DNA of 64,000 nt from Candidatus Gastranaerophilales bacterium. GTDB lineage: Bacteria; Cyanobacteriota; Vampirovibrionia; Gastranaerophilales; Gastranaerophilaceae. The DNA is taken from the NCBI GenBank assembly GCA_944323395.1, contig CALUSI010000001.1, positions 186,001 through 250,000 on the forward strand, written 5' to 3'. This document shows, one piece after another, positions 16,205 through 25,959 of this stretch. Under the pieces are notes generated by a model. The model searched no databases and was not told the DNA's origin. It saw only the letters and a list, made by a program, of their open reading frames with translations. A program made the position numbers and the translations under genes. How positions within the stretch are numbered: position 1 is the first letter of the stretch; every line of letters starts with the position of its first letter.

Positions 16205-17038
16205 ATGAGAAAATTTGCATTTACTTTGTCTGAGGTTCTTATAACTTTGGTTATAATAGGTGTTTTGGCAGCGATGGTTATTCCTGCCCTTATGAATAAT
16301 ACTAATTCGCAAGAGTACAGAAGTTCTTTAAAAAAAGCTATTTCAGGCCTGAATCAGGCCTTGGCTCTTAATTATGCTTTAACCGGTTTATCTTCGCATG
16401 ATTATACTTCTGCAGAATTGATAGTAGATGAAATTTTTTCAAAACGTATGAATGTTATAGATGGTGAGTCTCAATTTACATCATCTGATTGTGATGGAAC
16501 AGTTTTTACAACGGACGATGGTATTATTTTTTGTGTTAATAATTATTCTTCAGCATATAGTAATGCAAAGGGACTACCTTGTGATATAAACAATATAATG
16601 CCTTGTGTTCAATCAGACGGACCAAATTTATGGATAGATGTTAATGGTGTTAGAAACCCGAATAAAGCGACTACATCATATCAAAGACCAAAAGATATAT
16701 ATCAAGCTCAGATATATGCTCAAAAAGTTGTTCCATATGGTGCTCCAACACAACAAGTCATGTATGATAAAGTTTTATCTTTAAACAATAATAATCAGGA
16801 TTCTGAGCAAGGTTCAGATGGTGATGAAGATAATCAACCCATAAATCCGCCATCTACGGATGATGATAAACCTATAATACCACCTGATTATGATGGTGAA
16901 CTACCAAATATTGATGATGATTCTGATGTACCGGATGAAGACAGTCCTTGGTATGATCAATGGGATCCTAGTAAGTGGCCAAGTTGGAGAGACTTTTTGA
17001 AATGGTTATTAGATAAGTTATTGGGACTAATAAAGTAG
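16205..17038 (+). CDS. Prepilin/pseudopilin-like protein B with acidic Pro/Trp tail
   Basis: 277 aa paralogue of the protein at 7931. The leader is M-R-K-F-A followed by F-T-L-S-E-V-L-I-T-L; residue -1 to the expected cut is Ala instead of the usual Gly. The pilin core is closely shared with A, including D-G-x-I-F-C-V, N-L-W-I-D-V-N-G and A-Q-K-V-V-P. After about residue 195 it has an additional tail: an Asn/Asp/Pro-rich stretch, then a Trp-rich, Lys-containing end (W-Y-D-Q-W, W-P-S-W, F-L-K-W-L-L) that looks like an amphipathic helix. Ribosome site AGAGAAA is weak. Single-gene unit. Confidence 0.83.
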   Translation: MRKFAFTLSEVLITLVIIGVLAAMVIPALMNNTNSQEYRSSLKKAISGLNQALALNYALTGLSSHDYTSAELIVDEIFSKRMNVIDGESQFTSSDCDGTVFTTDDGIIFCVNNYSSAYSNAKGLPCDINNIMPCVQSDGPNLWIDVNGVRNPNKATTSYQRPKDIYQAQIYAQKVVPYGAPTQQVMYDKVLSLNNNNQDSEQGSDGDEDNQPINPPSTDDDKPIIPPDYDGELPNIDDDSDVPDEDSPWYDQWDPSKWPSWRDFLKWLLDKLLGLIK

Positions 17039-17047
17039 TAAATACAA

Positions 17048-17539
17048 TTAGTAGAAATTAGCTTCTTTGTATTTTCTGTATTCAGATATACTTGCATAAA
17101 AATCAGGCCACCATACGCGGATTAGTCCGTCTATGATTCCTACGTCATCGTAGTAAGTTCCTTCTCCACGAGGATTTATATATTTTGAATTGAAGCTTGA
17201 ATCCATCATTGGTGTCATAGGAGTTCCTCTTAATGCTACTCTTGAACTCTCAAGTTTAAGAGAGTTTATTCTTTGAGTTGGAGTTCCTTTTCGTATTTCA
17301 TTAAACAAGTCCAGTTCAAGTCTTTCTATTCTGTCGATGGTATTTTCTCTGTCAAAAGAATTACTGTATATTCTTTTTTCAATTGTATTAAGTGCACGAA
17401 ATTGTTGTGGTGTTAAGTTCACCAATCGTGGGTTGTCGGCAGTATTTTCATATTCGAAAGCGAATGCAAGGTTAACTGCAAAAAATATAAAAATAATCCA
17501 GATAAAAACAATAGGCAGAAATTTCGGCTGTTTGCCCAT
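17048..17539 (-). CDS. Exported or membrane-anchored protein with R-x-x-R-L-E motif
   Basis: 163 aa from the ATG at 17539, chosen over GTG at 17545 because GGGAAG lies 7 bases before the ATG. A signal peptide or anchor covers about 8-28 (ending A-F-A). The body has L-N-T-I-E-K-R-I-Y-S followed by R-I-E-R-L-E-L-D-L-F and T-P-T-Q-R-I-N-S-L, a pattern I know from repeated short units in envelope proteins of cyanobacterial relatives. Function unknown. A nested hairpin lies directly before its ribosome site (17552-17595). Confidence 0.6.
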   Translation of the reverse strand: MGKQPKFLPIVFIWIIFIFFAVNLAFAFEYENTADNPRLVNLTPQQFRALNTIEKRIYSNSFDRENTIDRIERLELDLFNEIRKGTPTQRINSLKLESSRVALRGTPMTPMMDSSFNSKYINPRGEGTYYDDVGIIDGLIRVWWPDFYASISEYRKYKEANFY

Positions 17540-17551
17540 AAACACACTTCC

Positions 17552-17595
17552 CGTAAACTATACAACACATTTATATGTATTTTTATTAGTTTACG
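17552..17595 (-). promoter_or_regulatory. Long inverted repeat abutting the ribosome site of 17539
   Basis: Perfect 9-base arms CGTAAACTA (17552-17560) and TAGTTTACG (17587-17595), with an inner ACAT/ATGT hairpin. On the minus strand the 3-prime arm is directly followed by GGGAAG, the ribosome site, so folding could change translation. On plus a T-run follows, so it could also end plus-strand transcripts. Confidence 0.5.
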
Positions 17596-17668
17596 AGTTT
17601 TTTATCTGTAAGGAATTGTCCTTTTGTTTATGACAAACAGCTATATCTTTTTATTTTATAAAAATAAA

Positions 17669-18157
17669 TTATTCTTGAACTGTAATTGAGTTTCTGCCGC
17701 CTTCTCTAATTTCTATAACAACTTCGCCTGTTTCACTATCTTGCGAAGAAACTATTGCTACTGCAGAGAAAAATCCTTTGTCCTGATAATATTTCATAAT
17801 ATCTTTTCTTATGGACGCAATATTTTCAGCTGACATTGGCATATTCAGTTTGTCAGAAACTGCCTTTAATAAATCACTTGAAGAAATTGAAGCATTGTTC
17901 ACAAATGTGATGGTTTTAATATCTGCATTTATAATTTTATCTCTTTGTTCTTGCATTTCTCTTTGTTGTAAAGGAGTCTGTTTGCTTGTAGTAACAATTG
18001 CACTTTTATTCTTAGCACGAGTAATAGCTTCGTGAGTTCTTAAATCTCTCATATATTGACTGTTTACGGCACCTGCATCGTAACCTCCAAATGCAGAAGC
18101 ATATGACATATTTGTGCCTAAACAAAACAGAACAAACATCATTAATACTTTTTTCAT
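17669..18157 (-). CDS. Exported stand-alone POTRA-domain protein
   Basis: 162 aa. A signal peptide (1-20, ending S-Y-A) and a Gln/Arg-rich linker precede one POTRA-like domain (about 78-157): I-K-T-I-T-F-V-N-N, then L-N-M-P-M-S then I-M-K-Y-Y-Q-D-K-G-F-F-S-A and a final strand V-V-I-E-I-R-E-G. POTRA domains normally precede a BamA/TpsB barrel and dock partners in the periplasm; here the reading frame stops after the domain with no barrel downstream. No sign of frameshift: the minus strand beyond 17669 is an AT-rich spacer. Confidence 0.68.
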   Translation of the reverse strand: MKKVLMMFVLFCLGTNMSYASAFGGYDAGAVNSQYMRDLRTHEAITRAKNKSAIVTTSKQTPLQQREMQEQRDKIINADIKTITFVNNASISSSDLLKAVSDKLNMPMSAENIASIRKDIMKYYQDKGFFSAVAIVSSQDSETGEVVIEIREGGRNSITVQE

Positions 18158-18258
18158 ATATACCCCTTTTGTACATGTATCTTAATTTATTATAGCACAT
18201 TTGGGGACAGTCAATAGGATTGTTTTTTTAGAGAACTCCTCTAAATCGTCTATTTAAC

Positions 18259-18300
18259 TTGAAAGAAATATATTTATGTTATAATCTAACATAGTTAGAT
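18259..18300 (+). promoter_or_regulatory. Extended -10 promoter with palindrome before tig
   Basis: TTGAAA (18259-18264) and TGTTATAAT (18277-18285, an extended -10) are separated by a short 15-base spacer. Directly overlapping the -10 end is a 17-base interrupted palindrome ATCTAAC-ATA-GTTAGAT (18284-18300), placed where a repressor would block the start of tig-clpP-clpX. Confidence 0.6.
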
Positions 18301-18361
18301 GTATATTCTGTCTATATAGGGCATGTGTAGAATCAATTTAGAATGGAAAAGGTGATATAAG

Positions 18362-19660
18362 ATGACAGTTACAATTGAAAAGTTAGAAAACAATGAAGTT
18401 AAGTTGAATATTGAAGTAGAACCAGCGGTTGCTTCTTTTGAATATGATAAGGCTTGCAAAAAACTTTCTAAAAGAGTTAATGTTCCTGGGTTCAGACAAG
18501 GAAAAGCTCCAAAAAATATTTTAGAGAAATATGTTGGTATAGCAGCAATTGAAAGAGAAGTTTTAGATAGTGTTCTTCCAACAATATTTGAAAATACTAT
18601 TGAAGAAAATAAATTTGATTTGGTATCTGCTCCAAGTATCGAGTCCTTTGAATTTTCAGAAGATAAAGCTTTAAAAGTAGTTGCTAAATTTGAATTAAAA
18701 CCTGAAGTAAAACTAGATGAATATAAAGGTATGGCAATTGAAGTTGAAGAATACAAAAATGAAGAAAATGCAATTGACCAAGAACTTGAACGTTTAGCTG
18801 ACAGATTTTCAACTTTGAATGAAATTACAGACAGAAAAACAAAATCAACAGACTTAGTAAATATTGATTTTGACGGTTATGTAGACGGTGAAGAAATAAA
18901 AGGCGGATCTGCTAAAAATTATGTTTTAGATTTAGGTCATTCTAATTTTATTGCAGGTTTTGCAGAACAATTGGTTGATCATTCTGTTGGTGAAGAATTT
19001 AAGATTAATGTTACGTTCCCATCTGAATATCACGATGAAAAATTAAAAGGTAAACCGGCCGAATTTAATATCAAAATAAACTCAATAAAAGAAAAAGTTC
19101 TTCATGAAATAAATGATGAATTGGCAAAAAAAGTAAACCCTAAGTTTGAAACATTGGATGCTTTAAAAGAAGATATTCAAAAGTATCTTGATAATAGCGT
19201 AAAAGTTGAAAATGAAAAGAGAGTTGCTAACAAAATATTTGATACTTTATTAGAAAATACTAATATTGACATTCAAGAAACAATGATTAACCGTGAAATT
19301 CAAGCTTTAATGGGTGAATTTAAGCAAAGAATTAATATGCAAGGCGGTAACTTTGATGAAATGCTTGAAAAAGAAGGACATCAAAAGATATACGAACAAA
19401 TGAAAGAAGAAGCTGTTAAGAGAATTAAAACATCATTAATTGTCGGGAAAATTGCTCAAGAAGAAAAAATAACAGTTACTTCAGAAGATATTCAAAAGAA
19501 AATTGGAGACCTGGCAAATATTTATCGTACAACTACAGAAAATATTGTTGCTGAAATTCAAAAGAATGTTAATTTATTGCATTCAATAAATCAACAAATA
19601 ATAACAGAAAAAGTTACTCAGTTATTAATTGAAAATGCAAAAGTAAATTATAAAAAATAA
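18362..19660 (+). CDS. tig: Trigger factor
   Basis: Ribosome-bound chaperone with prolyl isomerase domain. The ribosome-docking signature G-F-R-Q-G-K-A-P is near residue 43; the FKBP-like domain (about 150-240) shows V-N-I-D-F-D-G-Y-V-D-G; the C-terminal helical arms fill the rest. 432 aa is usual. Followed 24 bases later by clpP and then clpX, the widespread tig-clpP-clpX order. Confidence 0.97.
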   Translation: MTVTIEKLENNEVKLNIEVEPAVASFEYDKACKKLSKRVNVPGFRQGKAPKNILEKYVGIAAIEREVLDSVLPTIFENTIEENKFDLVSAPSIESFEFSEDKALKVVAKFELKPEVKLDEYKGMAIEVEEYKNEENAIDQELERLADRFSTLNEITDRKTKSTDLVNIDFDGYVDGEEIKGGSAKNYVLDLGHSNFIAGFAEQLVDHSVGEEFKINVTFPSEYHDEKLKGKPAEFNIKINSIKEKVLHEINDELAKKVNPKFETLDALKEDIQKYLDNSVKVENEKRVANKIFDTLLENTNIDIQETMINREIQALMGEFKQRINMQGGNFDEMLEKEGHQKIYEQMKEEAVKRIKTSLIVGKIAQEEKITVTSEDIQKKIGDLANIYRTTTENIVAEIQKNVNLLHSINQQIITEKVTQLLIENAKVNYKK

Positions 19661-19684
19661 CATAGGTTAGAAAGGGAAAAAAAT

Positions 19685-20293
19685 ATGAGTTTTGTACCCG
19701 TAGTAATAGAACAATCAAGCAGAGGTGAAAGATCATTTGATATTTTCTCAAGATTGTTGAGAGAAAGAATAATCTTTCTTGGTACTCCTATTGATGATAT
19801 GGTAGCAAACTTAATAGTTGCACAGTTACTATTGTTAGATAGCGAAAATCCAGAAAAGGATATTATGTTATACATTAACTCTCCGGGTGGTAGTGTAACA
19901 GCAGGTTTTGCAATATATGATACAATGCAGCATATTAGAGCAGATGTATCCACAATTTGTTTGGGACAAGCTGCATCAATGGGTGCATTCTTATTATCAT
20001 CAGGTACTCCCGGAAAAAGAATGGCTTTACCGCATTCAAGAGTATTAATTCACCAACCTTTAGGCGGTGCTCAAGGTCAAGCTACGGATATTGAAATTCA
20101 AGCAGCTGAAATTATCAGAATTAAGAAATCATTAAATGAAATTTTAGCTAAAAATACAGGTCAATCTATTAAAAAGATTGAAAAAGATACAGACAGAGAC
20201 TATATCATGACTCCTGAAGAAGCATTAGAATACGGAATGATTGATAAAGTTGTAACTGTAAATACACAACCAAAACCAAAGCAGGAGATATAA
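19685..20293 (+). CDS. clpP: ATP-dependent Clp protease proteolytic subunit
   Basis: Serine protease barrel. Catalytic Ser98 is in G-Q-A-A-S-M-G-A and His123 in H-S-R-V-L-I-H-Q-P; the Asp is in the D-T-D-R-D-Y segment. Oxyanion glycines in N-S-P-G-G-S-V. 202 aa is full length. GAAAGGGA ribosome site. Ends 3 bases before clpX. Confidence 0.98.
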   Translation: MSFVPVVIEQSSRGERSFDIFSRLLRERIIFLGTPIDDMVANLIVAQLLLLDSENPEKDIMLYINSPGGSVTAGFAIYDTMQHIRADVSTICLGQAASMGAFLLSSGTPGKRMALPHSRVLIHQPLGGAQGQATDIEIQAAEIIRIKKSLNEILAKNTGQSIKKIEKDTDRDYIMTPEEALEYGMIDKVVTVNTQPKPKQEI

Positions 20294-20296
20294 TTA

Positions 20297-21646
20297 ATGG
20301 CAGTTCATGATGACAGTCGTTTAAAATGTTCATTTTGCGGTAAAACGCAAGAACAGGTTAAAAAACTTATTGCAGGTCCTGATGTATATATATGTGATGA
20401 GTGTGTGGAACTGTGCAATGAAATTTTAGACGAAGAGTTTCTTGAAAATAAAGAAAAGCCAGAGGAAACAGAAGCAAAAGAAACTGATTTGAAAAAAGTG
20501 CCAAAACCGCATGAAATTAAACAGTATCTTGATGAATTCATTATAGGTCAAGATGATGCTAAAAAAGCGTTATCTGTTGCTGTATATAATCACTATAAAA
20601 GACTTGCACATAATGCTTCTGAAACAGGCGATGAACAAAAAGTTGAAATCCAAAAGAGTAATATTTTGCTTGTAGGTCCAACAGGAAGTGGTAAAACATT
20701 ACTTGCGCAAACTCTTGCTAAAATGCTTGATGTACCTTTTGCTATAGCAGATGCAACAACATTAACAGAAGCAGGTTATGTTGGTGATGATGTTGAAAAT
20801 ATTCTTTTAAGACTTTATCAAAATGCAGATTTTGATGCTCAAAAAGCCGAAAAGGGTATTATTTATATCGATGAAATTGATAAAATTTCAAGAAAATCAG
20901 AAAATACAAGCATAACCAGAGATGTTTCAGGTGAAGGTGTTCAACAAGCATTATTAAAGATGATTGAAGGTACAGTTGCAAATGTTCCTCCTCAAGGCGG
21001 AAGAAAACATCCTCATCAAGAGTTCATTCAAATAAATACTGCAAACATCTTGTTTATTGTTGGTGGTGCATTTGTTGGACTTGATAAAATTGTTGAAAGA
21101 AGAGCTGGTGAAACTACTACAATAGGTTTTGGGGCTGATAGAGCAAAAACTCAAGCAGAAAAAGAAATTGAGGCAGCAAAACTATTAAAGAAACTTCAAC
21201 CAGAAGATTTGCTTAAATTCGGATTAATACCTGAATTCATAGGAAGAATTCCTGTATATGCTGTTTTAGATCCACTAGATGAAGCGACATTAAAGAATAT
21301 TTTAACTCAGCCAAAGAATGCTTTATTAAAACAATATCAATGTTTATTGGGTATGGATGGGGTTGAGCTGAAATTTGAACCTGAAGCTATTGATTTAATT
21401 GCATCTGAGGCAATTAAACGTAAAACAGGTGCTAGAGCTCTTCGTTCTATCGTTGAAGAAATTATGATGGATATAATGTATGCAATTCCTTCGCAAGAAG
21501 ACATAAAAGAATTTACTGTAACAGCAGATATGGTGAAGAAAAAAAATGAAGGTGTTGCTGAATTGATAAAGCTTCCAACTAAGAAGGATGAGAAAAATGA
21601 TGGTGTTATAAATCCTCAATTAAAACAAAATGAAGAAATAGCATAA
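20297..21646 (+). CDS. clpX: ATP-dependent Clp protease ATP-binding subunit ClpX
   Basis: AAA+ unfoldase partner of ClpP. The zinc-binding domain has Cys11, Cys14, Cys33 and Cys36; Walker A is G-P-T-G-S-G-K-T; Walker B I-Y-I-D-E-I-D-K; the pore loop G-Y-V-G and the ClpP-binding I-G-F-like loop (here T-T-I-G-F-G) are present. 449 aa includes a slightly long acidic linker after the zinc domain and a polar tail. Ends before a terminator. Confidence 0.98.
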   Translation: MAVHDDSRLKCSFCGKTQEQVKKLIAGPDVYICDECVELCNEILDEEFLENKEKPEETEAKETDLKKVPKPHEIKQYLDEFIIGQDDAKKALSVAVYNHYKRLAHNASETGDEQKVEIQKSNILLVGPTGSGKTLLAQTLAKMLDVPFAIADATTLTEAGYVGDDVENILLRLYQNADFDAQKAEKGIIYIDEIDKISRKSENTSITRDVSGEGVQQALLKMIEGTVANVPPQGGRKHPHQEFIQINTANILFIVGGAFVGLDKIVERRAGETTTIGFGADRAKTQAEKEIEAAKLLKKLQPEDLLKFGLIPEFIGRIPVYAVLDPLDEATLKNILTQPKNALLKQYQCLLGMDGVELKFEPEAIDLIASEAIKRKTGARALRSIVEEIMMDIMYAIPSQEDIKEFTVTADMVKKKNEGVAELIKLPTKKDEKNDGVINPQLKQNEEIA

Positions 21647-21658
21647 TCAAAAAAATAT

Positions 21659-21692
21659 AAAAAATGCCTCTTTTATAAGAGGCATTTTTTTA
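21659..21692 (+). terminator. Terminator of tig-clpP-clpX
   Basis: Perfect arms AAAATGCCTCTT and AAGAGGCATTTT with a 4-base loop, ending in a T-run. Confidence 0.93.
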
Positions 21693-21728
21693 GCAAAAAT
21701 AATATTCATATGTTTTAGGTTAAATATT

Positions 21729-22298
21729 ATGAGTATATCGTTCTGTGGTCTAAAAGAAAATATATTATACGGTTATCAAGCAATTAATGACGTAAAAAGA
21801 GATTTTCCTAACGGATTAAGGTCTAATACCTATTATGATATTTTTGAAAAAGAAAAAGATCAAAAAATAAAGGTTAAACTTGAAGACGGAATTTCTAAAA
21901 CAAGAAATCGAGTTGACCAAATGTTAAGATATGGTTATTTAGAAAAAGATGCTGTAGAAATTGCGGTAAAAGAAACCGGGGTTGCTAATTGTGGTGAACA
22001 GGCGATATTAGTGAGTAAAAAACTTGATAAACAAGGTATAAAGAATAAAATAGTGCAAATGGATGTTTGTATGAATGGTAACTGCCACTATGTTACAGGT
22101 GGGCATACTTTTTGTCTTATTGGAACATCTGATGATATGAATGTACGAAATCCTGAAACTTGGGGTGATGAAGCTGTAGTTGTCGATATGTGGTCTGGAA
22201 TTGTAAAAAAGGCATCTGAAGCATTGAACTTTTTTTATGGTTTTGTAGTTCCTAAAAATAACGAGCATATAGAATTTAGCAGTAAAACTTGTTATTAG
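21729..22298 (+). CDS. Papain-like cysteine-protease/transglutaminase-like protein (putative)
   Basis: 189 aa, not assignable to a named family. Three spaced motifs look like a Cys-His-Asp triad: N-C-G-E-Q (Cys88) at the start of a helix, G-G-H-T-F (His126) at the start of a strand, and V-V-V-D-M-W-S-G (Asp153) in the next strand. The order C, H, D and the N-C-x-E and D-x-W contexts match papain-fold enzymes, including many secreted effectors. No signal peptide is seen. Four further cysteines surround the His. Single gene between the clpX terminator and lepA. Ribosome site is weak (AGG). Confidence 0.5.
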   Translation: MSISFCGLKENILYGYQAINDVKRDFPNGLRSNTYYDIFEKEKDQKIKVKLEDGISKTRNRVDQMLRYGYLEKDAVEIAVKETGVANCGEQAILVSKKLDKQGIKNKIVQMDVCMNGNCHYVTGGHTFCLIGTSDDMNVRNPETWGDEAVVVDMWSGIVKKASEALNFFYGFVVPKNNEHIEFSSKTCY

Positions 22299-22335
22299 AA
22301 AAATTTGTTGTCAAATATTGGCAAAAGAGTTTTTC

Positions 22336-22341
22336 TATAAT
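22336..22341 (+). promoter_or_regulatory. -10 element close to the lepA start
   Basis: TATAAT ends 11 bases before the lepA ATG, and no ribosome site lies between them; the transcript would have a leader of only about 4-5 bases. Confidence 0.5.
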
Positions 22342-22352
22342 AAACTAATTGT

Positions 22353-24155
22353 ATGAAATATATTGATAATGTAAGAAATTTTTGTATCATCGCTCATATT
22401 GATCATGGGAAGTCGACATTAGCTGATAGATTACTTGAAAAAACAGGTACTATAGCCCAGCGTGATATGCAAGATCAATTACTTGATACTATGGATATTG
22501 AACGTGAACGCGGTATTACAATTAAGTTAAATGCGGCAAGGATGAATTATAAAGCAAAAAATGGAAAAGATTATGTTCTTAATTTAATTGATACTCCAGG
22601 GCATGTGGATTTTTCATATGAAGTTTCACGTTCTTTAGCAGCTTGTGAAGGTGCTTTATTAATTGTTGATGCGACTCAAGGAGTTGAAGCACAGACTTTA
22701 TCAAATGTATATCTTGCTATTGAGCAGAATTTAGAGATTATTCCTGTTATTAATAAAATAGATTTACCGTCGGCAGATGTTGAAAGAGTTAAAGAAGAAA
22801 TAGAAGAAGTATTAGGCATTGATGCATCTATGGCAATACCTGTCAGTGCAAAAGAAGGTATTGGAATAGAGGATGTTTTGGAAGCGGTTGTTGAATTTGT
22901 GCCGCCGCCAGAGGATACTTCTGACAAACCTTTAAGAGCTTTAGTGTTTGATAGTGCATATGACCAGTATCTTGGAACATTATGTTTCTTTAAGGTTATA
23001 GATGGAAATATTAAACTTGGTGATAAAATTAAATTTATGGCAACGGGTAAGGAATATGAAATTACAGAACTTGGTTATTTGAATCCGCATAGAGTTCCCG
23101 TAAAAGAATTAAAAACAGGTGATGTTGGATATATGGGATGTTCTATAAAGGAAATTACAAGATTTGTAGGTGATACAATAACTCATGTTGAAAATGGTGC
23201 AAAAGAACCGTTAGCAGGGTATAAAGAAGCACTTCCGATGGTATTTTCAGGGTTGTATCCTGTAGATAATGATCAATATCAAGATTTAAAAGAAGCTTTA
23301 GAAAAGTTAAAATTAAATGATTCAAGTATTACCTTTGAACCTGAGACTTCATCAGCTTTAGGTTTTGGTTTTAGATGTGGGTTCTTAGGCATGCTTCATA
23401 TGGAGATTGCTCAAGAAAGATTAGAAAGAGAATATAATCTTACTCTTGTTACAACGGCACCTAGTGTTATTTACAGAGTCCATAAAACAAATGGAGAAGT
23501 TGTTGAAATTGATAACCCTGCAAATTTACCGGATGCTCAATACCGTGATTATATAGAAGAACCTTATGTAAAGACGACAATTATTACTCCAAATGATTAT
23601 GTTGGTTTATTAATGGAACTTGCTCAATCTAAACGCGGTATTTTCCAAAATATGACGTATCTGGATAAAGTCAGAGTTTCACTTCACTATGAAATTCCAT
23701 TAAGTGAAATTATTACAGATTTTTATGATCAATTAAAATCACGTTCAAAAGGGTATGCAAGTTTAGATTATGAATTTAGCGATTATAAACGATCAGACTT
23801 AGTTAAATTGGATATTCTTCTGGCAGGTGAAATAGTTGATGCTTTAAGTGCAATTGTTCACAAAGATAGTGCTTTTTATGTTGGTCAAAAGTTAACCTCA
23901 AAATTAAAGGATATTATTCCAAGACAAATGTTTGAAGTTGCAATTCAAGCTGCAATCGGTGGAAGAATTATCGCAAGAACAAATATAAAAGCTTTAAGAA
24001 AAAGTGTGTTAGATAAATGTTACGGCGGAGACATCTCTCGTAAAAGAAAATTACTCGAAAAGCAGAAACGTGGTAAAAAACGTATGAAGGCTGTAGGTAG
24101 GGTAGAAGTTCCGCAAGAGGCGTTTATGGCCGTTTTAAGTTTAGATGATAACTAA
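22353..24155 (+). CDS. lepA: Elongation factor 4 (LepA)
   Basis: Ribosome back-translocase GTPase. G motifs: A-H-I-D-H-G-K-S-T (G1), D-T-P-G-H-V-D-F (G3), N-K-I-D-L-P (G4). The C-terminal LepA-specific domain ends with [18 protein letters not shown]. 600 aa is standard. First gene of lepA-glgC-thioredoxin; the start lacks a ribosome site (see promoter entry). Confidence 0.97.
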   Translation: MKYIDNVRNFCIIAHIDHGKSTLADRLLEKTGTIAQRDMQDQLLDTMDIERERGITIKLNAARMNYKAKNGKDYVLNLIDTPGHVDFSYEVSRSLAACEGALLIVDATQGVEAQTLSNVYLAIEQNLEIIPVINKIDLPSADVERVKEEIEEVLGIDASMAIPVSAKEGIGIEDVLEAVVEFVPPPEDTSDKPLRALVFDSAYDQYLGTLCFFKVIDGNIKLGDKIKFMATGKEYEITELGYLNPHRVPVKELKTGDVGYMGCSIKEITRFVGDTITHVENGAKEPLAGYKEALPMVFSGLYPVDNDQYQDLKEALEKLKLNDSSITFEPETSSALGFGFRCGFLGMLHMEIAQERLEREYNLTLVTTAPSVIYRVHKTNGEVVEIDNPANLPDAQYRDYIEEPYVKTTIITPNDYVGLLMELAQSKRGIFQNMTYLDKVRVSLHYEIPLSEIITDFYDQLKSRSKGYASLDYEFSDYKRSDLVKLDILLAGEIVDALSAIVHKDSAFYVGQKLTSKLKDIIPRQMFEVAIQAAIGGRIIARTNIKALRKSVLDKCYGGDISRKRKLLEKQKRGKKRMKAVGRVEVPQEAFMAVLSLDDN

Positions 24156-24167
24156 AGGAGAAACGTT

Positions 24168-25403
24168 TTGGCATTAGATACATCACTTGTAATGATTCTT
24201 GCAGGCGGAGAAGGAAAAAGACTTTTCCCTTTGACAAGGGATAGAGCTAAACCTGCGGTTCCGTTTGGGGGTAGGTATAGAATTATTGATTTTGTAATTA
24301 ATAATTTCATTAATTCAGGTTTCTATAAATTAAAAATTCTAACTCAATATAAATCAGATTCTTTAAATCAACATATAGCTAGAAGCTGGCCCGTTTCTCC
24401 CATCTTAGGACAATATATAGATTTAGTTCCTGCTCAAATGAGAATAGATGGACACTGGTATAAAGGTACAGCTGATGCTGTTTATCAAAATTTGACACAT
24501 ATATATGATGAAAAACCAAAACATGTTTGTGTATTTGGCGGTGATCATATATACAGAATGGATGTTTCTCAGATGATGAGATTTCATAAACAAAAAGAAG
24601 CTGTACTTACAATTTCAGCTATTCCAATTCCAATATCAGAAGCAAGTGAATTCGGAATAATTGAAGTTGATGAAAATTGGAAATTAACAGGTTTTCAAGA
24701 AAAGCCAAAAGATAAACCGAAGTGTATTCCAAATAGACCTGATATGTGTTTAGCGTCTATGGGTAATTATATATTTGAAACAGAAGAACTGGTTAAAGAA
24801 GTTCAAGAAGATGCAAATAATCCCGAATCAAGTCATGATTTTGGTAAAAATATTATCCCGAAAATGCTTAAAGATGGTCAGAATATATATGTATATGATT
24901 TTTCACAGAATGAATATACAGGTATGAGTGAATCCGAAAGAGGGTACTGGAGAGATGTGGGAAGCATAGACAGTTATTGGCAGGCAAATATGGATTTATT
25001 AAATTACCAACCCGAGTTAAATCTATATTGTACAGATTGGCCTTTAAGAACATATAATTATAACTTCCCGCCTGCTAAATTTATTTGGGAAGAAGGAGAT
25101 AGAGTAGGTATGGCTACAAACTCTATGGTATCTGAAGGTTGTATCATCTCAGGTGGCAGTCTTTCAAGATGTGTATTGTCTCCACAGGTAAGAATAAATA
25201 GTTTTTCTAATGTGACAGATTCAATCTTAATGGAAAATGTTAATGTCGGAAGATATTCTGAAATAAGAAAGGCTATAATAGATAAAAATGTTGAAATTCC
25301 GCCATATACAAAGATTGGTATAAATCCGGAAGAAGATAAAGCAAGAGGGTTTTTAGTTTCCCCTGGTGGTGTTACTGTTGTTCCGAAAGGTGCTAAATTA
25401 TGA
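24168..25403 (+). CDS. glgC: Glucose-1-phosphate adenylyltransferase
   Basis: Makes ADP-glucose for glycogen. N-terminal nucleotidyltransferase with [11 protein letters not shown] and [18 protein letters not shown]-terminal left-handed beta-helix repeats. 411 aa is typical. It starts with TTG at 24168, 12 bases after lepA, with a good AAAGGAG ribosome site. Its last four bases overlap the next gene. glgA and glgB are not in the window. Confidence 0.95.
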   Translation: MALDTSLVMILAGGEGKRLFPLTRDRAKPAVPFGGRYRIIDFVINNFINSGFYKLKILTQYKSDSLNQHIARSWPVSPILGQYIDLVPAQMRIDGHWYKGTADAVYQNLTHIYDEKPKHVCVFGGDHIYRMDVSQMMRFHKQKEAVLTISAIPIPISEASEFGIIEVDENWKLTGFQEKPKDKPKCIPNRPDMCLASMGNYIFETEELVKEVQEDANNPESSHDFGKNIIPKMLKDGQNIYVYDFSQNEYTGMSESERGYWRDVGSIDSYWQANMDLLNYQPELNLYCTDWPLRTYNYNFPPAKFIWEEGDRVGMATNSMVSEGCIISGGSLSRCVLSPQVRINSFSNVTDSILMENVNVGRYSEIRKAIIDKNVEIPPYTKIGINPEEDKARGFLVSPGGVTVVPKGAKL

Positions 25404-25879
25404 AGAAAAAATTTTTTATAGGTTTGTTTATATTTGTTGCAGTATGTTTTGCAACATATACTTATATTGTGTTTAATAGCAGTTTGCCTGTATATAAGCC
25501 TCAACAGAATTTACAGGCACCTATAGAAATTCCATCTAAGGCTATAATTTCTTTTGAAGAAGCAGAAGTAATTGATAAACCAATGGTTATTATGTTTTAT
25601 GTTGATTGGTGCGGATATTGCAGAAAATATATGCCAGTTTTTGCTGAGTTTGCTGATAAATACAAAGATAAGTATTCTTTTGTTGCGCTGAATTGTGATA
25701 ATCCTCAAAATACACAATTAGTCGAAAAATATCATATTATGGGTTTCCCAAGTTTATTTATATCAGATAAAAAAATAGAGCATCGTTTTAGTCTAAATAT
25801 GGCTTCAACTGCAGAAAAAACAATTATGAAAGAAGAATTGGATAATTATTTGAAAGTTCGAGAGAAGTTTTTTAAATAA
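25400..25879 (+). CDS. Membrane-anchored thioredoxin-fold protein
   Basis: 159 aa. An N-terminal membrane anchor (about 5-26) precedes a thioredoxin domain with D-W-C-G-Y-C (Cys71, Cys74) and the cis-Pro loop M-G-F-P-S-L. The anchor places it on the outer face of the inner membrane, where it could reduce or oxidise thiols. ATGA overlap with glgC indicates co-translation. The specific partner is unknown. Confidence 0.87.
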   Translation: MKKKFFIGLFIFVAVCFATYTYIVFNSSLPVYKPQQNLQAPIEIPSKAIISFEEAEVIDKPMVIMFYVDWCGYCRKYMPVFAEFADKYKDKYSFVALNCDNPQNTQLVEKYHIMGFPSLFISDKKIEHRFSLNMASTAEKTIMKEELDNYLKVREKFFK

Positions 25880-25881
25880 TG

Positions 25882-25910
25882 TTGACATAAAGAAAAATTT
25901 GCTTGATAAT
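25882..25910 (+). promoter_or_regulatory. Promoter of the efflux operon
   Basis: TTGACA (25882-25887), 17-base spacer, GATAAT (25905-25910): the best-matching promoter of the window, 50 bases before the MarR gene. Confidence 0.85.
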
Positions 25911-25941
25911 AGTCCATAATGGGACAGTATGATATTGGACT
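25911..25941 (+). promoter_or_regulatory. Operator-like repeats at the efflux operon start
   Basis: Arms AGTCCA (25911-25916) and TGGACT (25936-25941) form a 31-base interrupted palindrome immediately after the -10, with an extra GGAC at 25922-25925. Binding by the MarR protein encoded just downstream would block the operon; this link is inference. Confidence 0.6.
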
Positions 25942-25959
25942 AATATAAGGGTTTTACAC

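Noticed and set aside
18295..18756. 153-residue minus frame opposite tig
   Set aside because: Ser/Leu-rich shadow of trigger factor with no start signal.
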